Part shown: positions 19,330 to 28,083 of the stretch, in pieces
Position numbering within the stretch: the first letter of the stretch is position 1
Layout of the letters: each line of letters opens with the position of its first letter
Origin: Sphingobacterium sp. SYP-B4668
Lineage (GTDB): Bacteria > Bacteroidota > Bacteroidia > Sphingobacteriales > Sphingobacteriaceae
NCBI RefSeq assembly: GCF_027627455.1
Contig: NZ_CP115483.1
Location: 1,178,001-1,242,000, forward strand
Length of the DNA stretch: 64,000 bases
Reading direction: 5' to 3'
Position numbers and translations under genes: made by a program
Notes under the pieces: model-generated
Seen by the model: the letters and a program-made list of their open reading frames with translations, nothing else
The model's database searches: none
Told to the model about the DNA's origin: nothing

Positions 19330-20709
19330 ATGGAAGATTTGGAAATACAAGTAGAACGTGTAGAGCAGCTCGTCGAAGAAAAAAACTTGGCTGGGCTTTC
19401 TGAATATCTGAATGAGCTCAATATCTCGGATGTAGAGGAATTGATCGATGAATTGCCTGAACATGCAGCTTTGTTTTTGGAAGTCTTAAGTTTGAATCGT
19501 GCAGTTAACGTGTTTAGGATTTTAGATTTTCCAACACAAGAACGAGTATTCAAAAAGCTTCCTGCGTCTAAGGTACGTGAGATCATCAATGATTTGCCTC
19601 CAGATGACCGTACATCTTTTTTTAGTGAGTTGAAAGGTGATGTCGTCAAGCAGTTGATCATCATGCTTACGCCACAAGAACGGAAAGAAGCACTTTCACT
19701 ATTGGGATATCCTGAAGATAGTGTGGGACGTTTAATGACGCCCGACTATATTACCGTTAAGGAATACTGGAACATGAATCGGGTCTTAGATCATATCCGT
19801 AGATATGGTAGTGCTTCGGAGACGATCGATGTGCTTTATGTCATTGATGGGAATGGCAAGTTAGTAGATGACCTACGTATCCGTGATGTGCTGATTGCAG
19901 ACGAAAATACTCTGGTCGGAGATTTGATTGACAACAGGTTGATATCTCTCAATGCCAATGATCCACAAGAGGAGGCTGTAACTGTATTCCGGATGAATAA
20001 TAGGGTAGCGTTGCCCGTCGTGGATGAACAAGGCATTATGTTGGGTATTGTAACGATTGATGATATCCTCTGGGTTGCGAATGAAGAGTATACGGAGGAT
20101 ATGCAACGTTTTGGGGGTACAGAGGCTTTAGATGAACCCTATCTGGATGTGGCAATTTCCCACCTAGTTAAGAAAAGAGCTGGTTGGTTGGTCATCCTGT
20201 TTTTGGGGCAGTTGCTCACTGCTACAGTGATTGAGCATTTTGAGGCCCAATTGGCGACCGTGATGGCTTTGTTTGCTTTAGTGCCACTCATTATGTCTAG
20301 CGGCGGGAATAGTGGCTCACAGGCGTCGACGTTGATTATACAGGCAATGGCGTTGGGAGAAGTCACGCTTGCAGATTGGTGGCGGGTGATGAAACGCGAA
20401 TTTTTGTCGGGACTTACATTGGGACTGATCTTGGGTACACTTGGTTTTATACGGATCGCTACTTGGCAGAGTTTTTCACATGCCTATGGAGATCATTGGA
20501 TTATTATTGGTTTTGTGGTGAGTCTCTCGTTGGTCTGTGTGGTATTGTGGGGGTCCTTGACAGGGTCGATGCTGCCATTCTTACTTAAGAGATTAGGTGC
20601 CGATCCAGCCAGTTCTTCCGCTCCATTCGTTTCAACATTGGTAGACGTTACCGGCTTGCTAATATATTTTACCTTCGTTACATTGCTTTTGAGCGAGGTG
20701 CAGCTATAG
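19330..20709 (+). CDS. mgtE: Magnesium transporter MgtE
   Basis: A 459-residue Mg2+ channel of the inner membrane. The N domain (about residues 1-130) includes LPEHAALFLEVLSLNRAVNVF and LPPDDRTSFFSEL. Two CBS domains (about 135-255) include VGRLMTPDYITVKEYWN and RVALPVVDEQGIMLGIVTIDDI. Five membrane helices follow, with the pore motif PLIMSSGGNSGSQASTL and QAMALGE. All domains needed for Mg2+-gated transport are present. Start codon ATG at 19330. Confidence 0.96.
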   Translation: MEDLEIQVERVEQLVEEKNLAGLSEYLNELNISDVEELIDELPEHAALFLEVLSLNRAVNVFRILDFPTQERVFKKLPASKVREIINDLPPDDRTSFFSELKGDVVKQLIIMLTPQERKEALSLLGYPEDSVGRLMTPDYITVKEYWNMNRVLDHIRRYGSASETIDVLYVIDGNGKLVDDLRIRDVLIADENTLVGDLIDNRLISLNANDPQEEAVTVFRMNNRVALPVVDEQGIMLGIVTIDDILWVANEEYTEDMQRFGGTEALDEPYLDVAISHLVKKRAGWLVILFLGQLLTATVIEHFEAQLATVMALFALVPLIMSSGGNSGSQASTLIIQAMALGEVTLADWWRVMKREFLSGLTLGLILGTLGFIRIATWQSFSHAYGDHWIIIGFVVSLSLVCVVLWGSLTGSMLPFLLKRLGADPASSSAPFVSTLVDVTGLLIYFTFVTLLLSEVQL

Positions 20710-20832
20710 TTGTAAAATTTATTTTGCTTGAAAAAGAGTGAGTTGCTTTTTTTTATGTTCAAAATATTTGCAAGATTCGAATAAACTTCCGATACTTGCA
20801 TCACTTTAACGGAGAGACGTTATAGAGAGCAT

Positions 20833-20906
20833 TCCTGAATAGCTCAGTTGGTTAGAGCATCTGACTGTTAATCAGAGGGTCGCTGGTTCGAGCCCAGCTT
20901 CAGGAG
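20833..20906 (+). tRNA. tRNA-Asn (GTT), copy 1
   Basis: A 74-nt cloverleaf. The acceptor stem is TCCTGAA with TTCAGGA, the D arm AGCTCAGTTGGTTAGAGCA, the anticodon loop CTGTTAA with anticodon GTT, and the T arm GCTGGTTCGAGCCCAGC. The discriminator base is G. CCA is not encoded (GCAAT follows). It is identical over its whole length to the copy at 21373. Confidence 0.97.
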
Positions 20907-20911
20907 CAATA

Positions 20912-20945
20912 AAAAAATCGCTTTTCTTTTGGAAAGCGATTTTTT
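20912..20945 (+). terminator. Terminator of tRNA-Asn copy 1
   Basis: AAAAAATCGCTTT pairs with AAAGCGATTTTTT (20933-20945) with the T-run forming the right arm, directly after the tRNA. Confidence 0.9.
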
Positions 20946-21297
20946 CGTTTTAAGCCACTTGATATGGTTTGTTTTGATGGCTGACTTTCTCTTGTCGCTC
21001 TTCTCTTGTCCGCCTATTTGAGGACTATCTGTAAGAGGACTGTCTCAATATTCACATCCGAGATTTATAGCCATGCTGCGATTAACAGAGTCGCCTTCCG
21101 AAGTCCAATGTTAGTGGATCAAATGGATGTGTAGATTGGAGTCGCTATGGTTCTCAAAAGTAGCGTGTATCTGTAGCGTCGCTATGAAAGAGATCAGGTC
21201 AACACGTTTGTTCTCCGCTCGATTTTTTTTTATTTGAAATGATTTATTTGAAAATCAACGTAATATAGGTGTAGCGGCATATTTTTGTTTGAAATAT
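20946..21297. other. Spacer between the two tRNA-Asn genes
   Basis: About 350 bp with no supported gene. The sequences before the two tRNAs differ except for the nearest 2 bp, so the duplication covers the tRNA alone. Confidence 0.5.
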
Positions 21298-21327
21298 TTG
21301 TAGATTAGTAAAAAAGCTGTACTTTTG
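21298..21327 (+). promoter_or_regulatory. Promoter of tRNA-Asn copy 2
   Basis: TTG (21298-21300), a 19-nt spacer and TACTTTTG (21320-21327) match the Bacteroidota -33/-7 consensus TTG and TAnnTTTG. It lies 45 bp before the tRNA. Confidence 0.7.
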
Positions 21328-21372
21328 TATCGCTTTCAAAAACAAACGCAATTTGTTTTCGAAGGTCGAAAT

Positions 21373-21446
21373 TCCTGAATAGCTCAGTTGGTTAGAGCAT
21401 CTGACTGTTAATCAGAGGGTCGCTGGTTCGAGCCCAGCTTCAGGAG
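21373..21446 (+). tRNA. tRNA-Asn (GTT), copy 2; integration site of the mobile element
   Basis: Same 74 nt as the copy at 20833, with anticodon GTT. Here the 3' end is followed by CCA (21447-21449), unlike copy 1. A tyrosine recombinase gene begins 187 bp downstream, so the 3' end of this gene is the likely attachment site (attL side) of the integrated element. The matching attR should lie beyond the right edge. Confidence 0.96.
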
Positions 21447-21452
21447 CCAATA

Positions 21453-21489
21453 AAAAAAGTCGTTTTTGATACAAAAAAACGGCTTTTTT
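21453..21489 (+). terminator. Terminator of tRNA-Asn copy 2
   Basis: AAAAAAGTCGTTTTT pairs with AAAAACGGCTTTTTT (one wobble pair) around a short loop, directly after the tRNA and its CCA. Confidence 0.85.
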
Positions 21490-21633
21490 ACGTTTTTAGG
21501 GCAGATTAGGGACATCTGCGCTTGCCGATTCGGGTTCTCCGATATGGCGTGATTTACATAGTTTTTTGTTGAACTTCACGTAGGAATGGTACAAATAGGG
21601 TACAGAAATTCCGGCGTGCTTAAGTAAAAAATT

Positions 21634-22935
21634 ATGGCATCCGTAAGCGCAAAGATTTTTGAACATCACAAGAAAGCTGATGGCACTTACAACGTAAAAA
21701 TCCGTGTCTACCACAATGGTGAAAGAAAGTACATCGACACGGCACATTATGTGGTCAGAAAGCAACTGACCAAAGATTTTAAAATCAAAGACCCCTTTGT
21801 TGCTGATATAGTCGAGCAACAGTTGAGGGATTACCGCAAAGTTATCAGCGACCTCGAAGGCAAACTTGACTTTTTTTCGGCGGAGACATTGAGGGATTAC
21901 CTGAGGGACAAGGACGAGGACATTGATTTTATAAAGTTCTGCGATACCCATATCGCTCGGCTAAGAAGTGAGGGCAGGACCAAGACAGCCGAAAACCAGA
22001 ACGTGGTACGGAACAGTCTGGTCGATTACTTCAAACGCACCTCGGTATCCATCAATGAAATCCACTACAACATGCTGGTGGCGTATGAAAGGTTTTTAAA
22101 GACAAAGCGTACCCTTATCCGCCTCAACCAATTTGGGCAGCCCATAACGATCACCATGGACGGTGTGAAAGATGCAACCGTACACAATTACATGCGCGAC
22201 CTGCGTACGCTGTTCAACGAGGCCCGAAACCAATTCAACAACGAAGATATCGGCATCTGCCGCATCAATCATTATCCGTTCAAGAAATACAAGGTCGGTT
22301 CGCCGCCCCTCACCAAGAAGCGGAACAATACTTTAGAACAGGTGGTGACTATACGCGATTGTGTGACCAAGCCGGGTAGCCGTGCGGAATTGGCCAAAGA
22401 ACTGTACATGCTTTCGTTCTACCTCTGCGGTATCAACGCTATTGACCTCTATCAGCTTAGGCCGGAAGATATCCGTAATGGCAGGTTAGACTACAACCGC
22501 TCCAAAACCAAAGGCAAGAGAAAAGATAATGCCTTTATCAGCATCAGGGTCGTTGATGAGGCCAAGCCGCTGTTGGAGAAATACATCGGTAGACTAAGTG
22601 AGCGTTACTCAACAATAGGGGCTCTAAACAAAGCATTGAGCAAGGGAATGGAGCAGATATGTAAACTGATGAGCATACCCGAAGCAACCTTTTATTGGGC
22701 CCGCCACACCTTTGCCAATACCGCGCGCAACGATTGTCGTATGTCCAAAGATGATGTGGCTCTTGCGCTCAATCACGTTGACGAGGGCAACCGTACGACA
22801 GATATTTATATTGCCAAAGATTGGAAGATTGTGGATGATGTACAAAGGAAAGTGATTGCACAGCTTCGGAAAGTCGAAGACAGGATATTGAAAAAAATGC
22901 AGGCTAAAGATAATTCAGACAAGATCGCTGCATAA
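21634..22935 (+). CDS. Tyrosine recombinase / integrase of the element
   Basis: A 433-residue site-specific recombinase expected to integrate and excise the element at tRNA-Asn. Residues 1-95 resemble the arm-binding domain of Bacteroidota integrases (DGTYNVKIRVYHNGERKYIDT). A SAM-like core-binding domain runs to about 220. The catalytic domain shows WARHTFAN (box II Arg/His), LNHVD (His) and DIYIAKDW (Tyr nucleophile). The box I Arg is not obvious: LCGINAIDLYQL has Asn at the usual position, as in some Bacteroidota integrases. The gene is GC-richer than the chromosome to its left. Confidence 0.93.
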   Translation: MASVSAKIFEHHKKADGTYNVKIRVYHNGERKYIDTAHYVVRKQLTKDFKIKDPFVADIVEQQLRDYRKVISDLEGKLDFFSAETLRDYLRDKDEDIDFIKFCDTHIARLRSEGRTKTAENQNVVRNSLVDYFKRTSVSINEIHYNMLVAYERFLKTKRTLIRLNQFGQPITITMDGVKDATVHNYMRDLRTLFNEARNQFNNEDIGICRINHYPFKKYKVGSPPLTKKRNNTLEQVVTIRDCVTKPGSRAELAKELYMLSFYLCGINAIDLYQLRPEDIRNGRLDYNRSKTKGKRKDNAFISIRVVDEAKPLLEKYIGRLSERYSTIGALNKALSKGMEQICKLMSIPEATFYWARHTFANTARNDCRMSKDDVALALNHVDEGNRTTDIYIAKDWKIVDDVQRKVIAQLRKVEDRILKKMQAKDNSDKIAA

Positions 22936-22945
22936 ATTATTAATT

Positions 22946-22974
22946 CGTTGCATGGGCATTAAGCCTATGCAACG
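22946..22974 (+). terminator. Stem-loop after the integrase gene
   Basis: CGTTGCAT (22946-22953) pairs with ATGCAACG (22967-22974), extended by inner GGC/GCC pairing. It lies 10 bp after the integrase stop but has no T-run, so it may be a weak terminator or an RNA-stabilising hairpin. Confidence 0.5.
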
Positions 22975-23014
22975 TTATAGTTATATAAATAATAAAATTT
23001 AAATTTGGCTAACA

Positions 23015-23176
23015 ATGAAAAATGTAATTTGGTTTTTTATTACCTGCATCATTGCAACGGTAGGTTTTTTTGCCGCATTATCTATGAAAACTCCGTGGAT
23101 TGGGTTTGGTGTCGCTTTTGGTATATGGTTTATATTTATATGGACTACAACAAAGCCAAGAAGACGTAGAAGATAA
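23015..23176 (+). CDS. Small membrane protein (53 residues)
   Basis: The ATG at 23015 opens 53 codons. The product is two hydrophobic segments (IWFFITCIIATVGFFAAL, then WIGFGVAFGIWFIFIW) separated by a short SMKTP turn, with a strongly basic tail KPRRRRR. This is a typical two-helix inner-membrane protein with a cytoplasmic Arg tail. The function is unknown. It is the first cargo gene after the integrase. Confidence 0.6.
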   Translation: MKNVIWFFITCIIATVGFFAALSMKTPWIGFGVAFGIWFIFIWTTTKPRRRRR

Positions 23177-23273
23177 TTTCGATTTTTTGTTAATACAACT
23201 TTTAAAGGTTGGTCATTTATTTTTACAAAAAATATTCCTCTCGAGGAAGGACACTTAAATAAAGCTGATAGAA

Positions 23274-23696
23274 ATGACATACAAAGCTCTGTACGATTCT
23301 CCCACTGTAGAAAAATACCGATTTCTAAGAGAGACTTGCGGGCTTTTCCCAAAGTCAGAAAAAGCCGCAACAATAGCGCTAAAAAATTCACTTTGCAGTG
23401 TTGTCGTCTTAGATACAGACAGTAAAAACGAAGTGATAGGTATGGGAAGATTAGTTGGAGACGGGGGCTGCCATTGCCAAATTGTAGATATTTGTGTATT
23501 ACCAGAGCATCAAAAGAGGGGGTTAGGAAAGCTTATCATGACGATGCTAAATGATTTTATTGAACGCGAATTGCCATCATCTTGCTATGTCAATCTTATT
23601 ACCGACGGCGATGCTTATGACCTGTATGCCAAATATGGTTTTGAGCCCGTGTGGCCAAAATCGAGAGGTATGGGAAAAGTGGTTAAGAATTATTAA
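23274..23696 (+). CDS. GNAT-family N-acetyltransferase
   Basis: A 140-residue acetyl-CoA-dependent N-acetyltransferase. Motif A is visible as VDICVLPEHQKRGLGKLIM, with the pyrophosphate-binding Q-x-x-G-x-G/A loop QKRGLG. The C-terminal AYDLYAKYGFEPV is the family's motif B region. The substrate is not evident. The length is normal and no partner gene is close. Confidence 0.88.
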   Translation: MTYKALYDSPTVEKYRFLRETCGLFPKSEKAATIALKNSLCSVVVLDTDSKNEVIGMGRLVGDGGCHCQIVDICVLPEHQKRGLGKLIMTMLNDFIERELPSSCYVNLITDGDAYDLYAKYGFEPVWPKSRGMGKVVKNY

Positions 23697-23715
23697 GTCA
23701 CTTTACCAATTAATC

Positions 23716-23988
23716 TTAATACAGCCCCCGAATAAACTCATACTTTTTGTTTCTATCGTTTTCTTTGTAACCAACTTCGGGCTTTTTATTAGCAAAAATC
23801 GTTATAAAAATTAGGTTGAGACACTGTGCCCCAATTGCAACTACGCCAAATGCAAGCCCTATAAAAAGAATCCATATGGTTGGTTCTTTTTCAAGATACC
23901 AAAGCATAGCAAATGTCAGTGATATAAGGATTGTCAATACAAGTAAAAACGTTATTTTAATTTTAGGTATGTTACGTACCATAGTCAT
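23716..23988 (-). CDS. Small membrane protein (90 residues), end of the cytochrome operon
   Basis: A 90-residue protein with two hydrophobic stretches: ITFLLVLTILISLTFAMLW (about 12-30) and IWILFIGLAFGVVAIGAQC (about 38-56). A charged tail KKPEVGYKENDRNKKYEF follows. Its ATG overlaps the stop of the 43-residue ORF upstream (ATGA), which in turn overlaps the cytochrome gene. Such chaining suggests translational coupling and a role as an accessory subunit. No homologue is recognised. Confidence 0.6.
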   Translation of the reverse strand: MTMVRNIPKIKITFLLVLTILISLTFAMLWYLEKEPTIWILFIGLAFGVVAIGAQCLNLIFITIFANKKPEVGYKENDRNKKYEFIRGLY

Positions 23989-24116
23989 TCAAAAAATAGG
24001 TGAAATAATATATAAGCGATTTTTAATACCATACAGCTAATTAAGATACCGTCTACAATCTTTGTCTGCATGTTTCTATCATAATCGTCCATCGTGCTCC
24101 AACTTAATTGTTTCAT
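23985..24116 (-). CDS. 43-residue coupled membrane protein between cytochrome gene and 90-residue ORF
   Basis: The ATG (24114-24116) overlaps the TGA of the cytochrome gene ending at 24113, and its own TGA (23985-23987) overlaps the next ATG. The product begins MKQLSWSTMDDYDRNMQTK and ends with a hydrophobic helix (ILISCMVLKIAYILFHLFF). ATGA overlaps at both ends strongly favour a real gene. Small single-helix subunits such as CydX accompany cytochrome bd oxidases, so a comparable role is possible but unproven. Confidence 0.6.
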   Translation of the reverse strand: MKQLSWSTMDDYDRNMQTKIVDGILISCMVLKIAYILFHLFFE

Positions 24117-25444
24117 TCAACAGACAGAATGTACTTTGCAATTTCTTTTAAATCTTCATCCGGTATCTGTGGGAAACCAGGCATCTGCATCAGTTCCATG
24201 CGCTTCCTCCCCGGTGCTTTTATCCAAGCAATTAATCCCATCTCATCTTTCTCATAAATTTGCTTCATTTCCCTTATTGGAGGCCCCACCAGTTGCTGAT
24301 CCAATTGGTGGCAACCTGAACAACTCGCCTGAAAGAGAGCAGTCCCTTTTGCAAGATCGCCCAATGACTCATCAATTTTTAATTCCGCCTCTTCTTCAAC
24401 ATAGTTTTCCCGTGCTTCTTTACTCAAGGCTTGAAATGAAGCGGTATGTGCTGCCATCATCTGTTGATGCTTGTCTAAAGCATTGTGTCGGTACATTTGG
24501 CGGCTTCCGCCATAACAGATCATGAAAGCAAATATGGCCATCGTTATTTTCCAAAAATGCCTATTCAGGTTTTCATCGGTGTCTTTTACCGTTTGCCATA
24601 TCCACCATAGCGCTAAAACGAGCAATCCCCCAGCTACCCCCATAATTTCGATAACCTCAAAACTCACCCCTTTTGCGGGTAATGTCATCAATACAATAGC
24701 ACCAAAAACGATCTGTCCCGCTAACCCAACCAATGCGATGTGGTAGCCGACGCGCTTAACCTGGGCTCTGGTGAAGTTGTTATAGATTTCTTCAAACGGA
24801 TAATTTTTACGCCCGTTGTACCAGACAATGAATACTCCTGTAACCGAAACACAAGCACCTAAAAACTCAAAATATCTGGGGAAAACGTTCGGTAAAACCA
24901 ATGCACTGAGAAAACCTTTTATCGTTCCCCATTTTTCAGGAAACATCATCAAGTTGACGTTCGTCAAAAATATTAAGGGAATAAATAAAAATATCAAAAC
25001 GGATAACGCTATGATGCCGATATGTAGTGCTTTATGGTTTTTCATCGCACTCCAACTGTACTTATGCAAGTAAGTCAACAAGAACGCAATAGTAACCAAT
25101 GGGATAATCATAATCCATGCAAATCCAGTTAGCGCATTTGCAGAATAAAAGTAAACGGTGTAAAGCGTATTGATACTCAATAAAGGGGCTACTCCCAATA
25201 CAACAGCAATACTTTTATTGACAGTGATAGTCTTCGCTATCTCATATGCAAACACATCATACTGTTTATCCTTCAAGCCTTTGACCTGAGCCCAAAGGAC
25301 GACGATACTACCTCCAACCATCAAGTTGATAAAAATAATATGAAGTAGAAAAGAAACGATCAATAGTGTGACCAGTAGCCATTCAGGCAGTGGTAAATCC
25401 AATGGTATATCTTTGGGTACTGGTGTGTTTATTTGTAATAACAT
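24113..25444 (-). CDS. Membrane cytochrome with C-terminal c-type heme, second subunit (cytochrome bd superfamily-like)
   Basis: A 443-residue inner-membrane protein with about eight helices (from EWLLVTLLIVSFLLHIIFINLM to MAIFAFMICYGG). A C-terminal periplasmic cytochrome c domain carries heme motif CSGCH (375-379), with candidate Met ligands in MELMQMPGFP. It pairs with the 493-residue protein encoded 12 bp upstream. Both resemble CydA-superfamily proteins fused to heme c, a layout known for branches of the bd superfamily outside the quinol oxidases. The electron donor and acceptor are not determined by the sequence. The ATGA overlap with the next small gene suggests coupling. Confidence 0.75.
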   Translation of the reverse strand: MLLQINTPVPKDIPLDLPLPEWLLVTLLIVSFLLHIIFINLMVGGSIVVLWAQVKGLKDKQYDVFAYEIAKTITVNKSIAVVLGVAPLLSINTLYTVYFYSANALTGFAWIMIIPLVTIAFLLTYLHKYSWSAMKNHKALHIGIIALSVLIFLFIPLIFLTNVNLMMFPEKWGTIKGFLSALVLPNVFPRYFEFLGACVSVTGVFIVWYNGRKNYPFEEIYNNFTRAQVKRVGYHIALVGLAGQIVFGAIVLMTLPAKGVSFEVIEIMGVAGGLLVLALWWIWQTVKDTDENLNRHFWKITMAIFAFMICYGGSRQMYRHNALDKHQQMMAAHTASFQALSKEARENYVEEEAELKIDESLGDLAKGTALFQASCSGCHQLDQQLVGPPIREMKQIYEKDEMGLIAWIKAPGRKRMELMQMPGFPQIPDEDLKEIAKYILSVE

Positions 25445-25456
25445 GGGTATAAAATC

Positions 25457-26938
25457 TTAGTTGTTATCGTCTTCTTGTTCTTTTTGCGCCAAATCAGCCT
25501 CTATGCGCTTTGCTACCTCATCGATCGCATTTATGGGGTTAACTACAACACCTTCGGACTGCGCACCCTGCAGCGACTCACCCGAGCTTTGCAGTTGTTT
25601 GATGTATGCTACTAATGCCTCGAGCTCTTTTTTATTCCCCGGAAATGGAGGCATGAATGCCCTTCCTTGATGCATATTCGGGATGTAGCTCGCCATAGCT
25701 TGTTCATTCAACGGTTTATCCTTGCCATACATGTTTTCAAATACTTCGACAATCGAGTTGATACCATTGCTTGTATGGCAGCGGCTACACGTTAGCATAA
25801 ACACATCCCGGCCGGCGAGAACTTTATTTTCAGGAGTAATTTCACTGACGGTAGCATAAGTTGCATGCTTTAACACACCATCTTTTTTATACAAGGGATA
25901 ATCTTCTTCACGGAGGAGATTGGAGTACATGTAATTTCCGATGACATAGGGTTTACGTACGAATTCGCGCACTCGCTCAAATATGCCGAGAAATCCGAAA
26001 ACGAATAGACACGGTACAACTACAAGTGCAAAATTTACTTTCTTAGGTCTGAAAGTGGCCCATAGCGCAAGTGTGATTGACAGCGATGCGGCTCCTACGA
26101 TAAAGTATTTCAGCAAATCATAATATTCTTCGAAATCCATAGAACCTACCGCTGTACTCATATTAGCCTTCATCGCATCGGGCATCACATTCCAATAATA
26201 AATTGCTCCCGCGATGGCAAATGGTGTCCAAAACATGACCCATTTACCTGCATATTTGATAGCTAAAATACGTATTGCGGATCCTTTTTTTGAAAATATA
26301 GTTGTCAACAGCATCCCGAATATTCCACCAACCAACATGGCTACAGGTGTGCGAAATGCCAGTTGAGGAATATAAATAGGATTTGTAAACCCATTAAGCA
26401 AACTTTTGTCCGTATTCCAGTTCCCAGGATCCATCATGAATCCTAAAATAGATACGATAATCACCATCGTAATCCAAGAAGCAAGACTTAAAAAAGCGCC
26501 AAATCGTATGTGTTTTAGTTTTGCGTTCAACGATTTATTGGAATTTTTCCACGTAAGGTAATAGATCATGATAAGTACAACTTCGGTTACGAAAACGATC
26601 CATTCCGTAAACCAGGCCCAATAGAACACACGTATCAAACTCCCGATCGAGCTTGGACTGACCAGAGCAACAGAAAACCAGATGCCGACACCGGTCATGG
26701 CACCGATTGTAGTCGTGATGATGAACGCTACCTTCATCTTATTATAAATAAGCTCGTCCCATTTGGTATCAGTTATCTGGTCTGCCGGTGCATTCTTAAC
26801 ACCTTTGTATTCCAACCAGGTAATGTAAGGGATAAAACCTACGGCCAGACCGTGGTTAATCATAACGTGGATGATGGCAATGACGGCTATTAAAAAGCGG
26901 TCATTCAACCAATCCAAATGAAACATAGGAAAATCCAT
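25457..26938 (-). CDS. CydA-like membrane cytochrome with C-terminal c-type heme domain
   Basis: A 493-residue protein. The N-terminal half resembles cytochrome bd subunit I: IGAMTGVGIWFS (about 78-89) corresponds to the conserved GxxTG helix, and WAWFTEWIVFVTEV (about 107-120) to the FLEST-like helix. About nine membrane helices are followed by a soluble C-terminal domain with heme c motif CSRCH (384-388). Its acidic tail is AQKEQEDDNN. The quinol loop of canonical CydA is not evident, suggesting oxidation of another donor. It is first in the operon 26938-23716. The AraC and SCO genes upstream on the same strand may control and metallate it. Confidence 0.75.
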   Translation of the reverse strand: MDFPMFHLDWLNDRFLIAVIAIIHVMINHGLAVGFIPYITWLEYKGVKNAPADQITDTKWDELIYNKMKVAFIITTTIGAMTGVGIWFSVALVSPSSIGSLIRVFYWAWFTEWIVFVTEVVLIMIYYLTWKNSNKSLNAKLKHIRFGAFLSLASWITMVIIVSILGFMMDPGNWNTDKSLLNGFTNPIYIPQLAFRTPVAMLVGGIFGMLLTTIFSKKGSAIRILAIKYAGKWVMFWTPFAIAGAIYYWNVMPDAMKANMSTAVGSMDFEEYYDLLKYFIVGAASLSITLALWATFRPKKVNFALVVVPCLFVFGFLGIFERVREFVRKPYVIGNYMYSNLLREEDYPLYKKDGVLKHATYATVSEITPENKVLAGRDVFMLTCSRCHTSNGINSIVEVFENMYGKDKPLNEQAMASYIPNMHQGRAFMPPFPGNKKELEALVAYIKQLQSSGESLQGAQSEGVVVNPINAIDEVAKRIEADLAQKEQEDDNN

Positions 26939-27176
26939 AAATCTCTCTCTTTTGTTGTTGACAAAGCTCTGACTTTCTACGGAGGTAAGGATGAAATAGA
27001 GATGCAGATGATTTACGTTTTTGGAACAGACGATTGCTGTTTATGGTATAATAGTTTAGTTATTTGTAACAGCTTAATAATCGCCAAAAAAAGTACTTTT
27101 TCTAGTAAGTATGGAAAAAGAAAGGCAGCCCTAATTCAATAGAACTGCCTATGCTATGTCGACTAAAACTTTGCGT

Positions 27177-28046
27177 TTATCTTTGCATTTTGCGGAACTC
27201 CTCTGGACTGATTCCATGTTTCTTTTTAAAAAAGGTGATGAAGTACGAAGAACTGTCAAATCCCAGTTCAAATGAAATTTCGGACACGGTCTTGAACGTG
27301 TGATATAGCAATCGCTCTGCTTCCATTAGAATTCTGTCCCGTATCAATTCACCCACACTTTTATTGCGTCGCTCCCGACAGATCCGGTTCAGGTAATTGG
27401 TCGATATGTTTAACTTCTCTGCATAGAATGAAGGAAAGCGCTCACTTTTGTAATATTGTTCGAGCAATTGTTCGAATGCCCGAACCCTATTTTCTCTTTC
27501 CTTATTATAAGGCGTGGCAAGCCGTATACCGCTGCAACGTTCCAGCATACCCAGTACAATATTCAAATAAGACCTCAGAATCGTTTTAGAGTCTTTATCC
27601 GACAGCTTGAGCTCATCGTACATCGAATCCATCATCATACGCAACTTGGAAATGTCGATGTTGTTTTCCAATTGCTTATATACTGCATTATTCTTTAAGA
27701 AAGAGAAATCATGCAACACGTTATCGTTGTAACGTTTTGTAAAAAAGGCATCCGTAAAAAGCAAAATCCAACCTTTCGCTTCTTTATGTATTTCAAATGT
27801 GCAGACACTGGATGGTGCAATGCTCAGTGCTTCTCCTTTTTCAACCTGTACGATCGTCTGATCGATGGCAAATCTTCCCCCTTCTTCCTCAAAATAGATG
27901 ATCGTATAGAACATTCTTTGATTGGGTAAGGACAGAAAACCATATCGTTGATTAAAGGTGTGAAGCGGAGTGACAATAAAGCCTATATTAGGGCTTCCCA
28001 TATCTTCCAGTGTCAAAACGTTTATTTCTTCTGTTCTGACAACCAT
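27177..28046 (-). CDS. AraC-family transcriptional regulator (copper/cytochrome cluster)
   Basis: A 289-residue regulator with an N-terminal cupin-like sensor region (about 1-170) and a C-terminal double helix-turn-helix. The second HTH shows TVSEISFELGFDSSSYFITFFKKKHGISPEEFR in pieces: VSEISFELGFDSSSYF then FFKKKHGISPEEFR. It lies between the SCO/CxxxC pair upstream and the cytochrome operon downstream, all on the minus strand. It is the obvious candidate to control one or both. The effector is unknown. Confidence 0.9.
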   Translation of the reverse strand: MVVRTEEINVLTLEDMGSPNIGFIVTPLHTFNQRYGFLSLPNQRMFYTIIYFEEEGGRFAIDQTIVQVEKGEALSIAPSSVCTFEIHKEAKGWILLFTDAFFTKRYNDNVLHDFSFLKNNAVYKQLENNIDISKLRMMMDSMYDELKLSDKDSKTILRSYLNIVLGMLERCSGIRLATPYNKERENRVRAFEQLLEQYYKSERFPSFYAEKLNISTNYLNRICRERRNKSVGELIRDRILMEAERLLYHTFKTVSEISFELGFDSSSYFITFFKKKHGISPEEFRKMQR

Positions 28047-28083
28047 ATAAATATTTCCTTAATTTAAATAATCTTGTGATTAA

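Noticed and set aside
20831..21446. The two tRNA-Asn copies as attL and attR of a small 540-bp element
   Set aside because: The interval has no integrase or other gene, and both copies are full-length tRNAs with their own terminators, so tandem tRNA genes are simpler.
23716..26938. Canonical cytochrome bd quinol oxidase (CydAB)
   Set aside because: Both proteins end in CxxCH cytochrome c domains and no CydB-like subunit is present, so a bd-superfamily relative is a better description.
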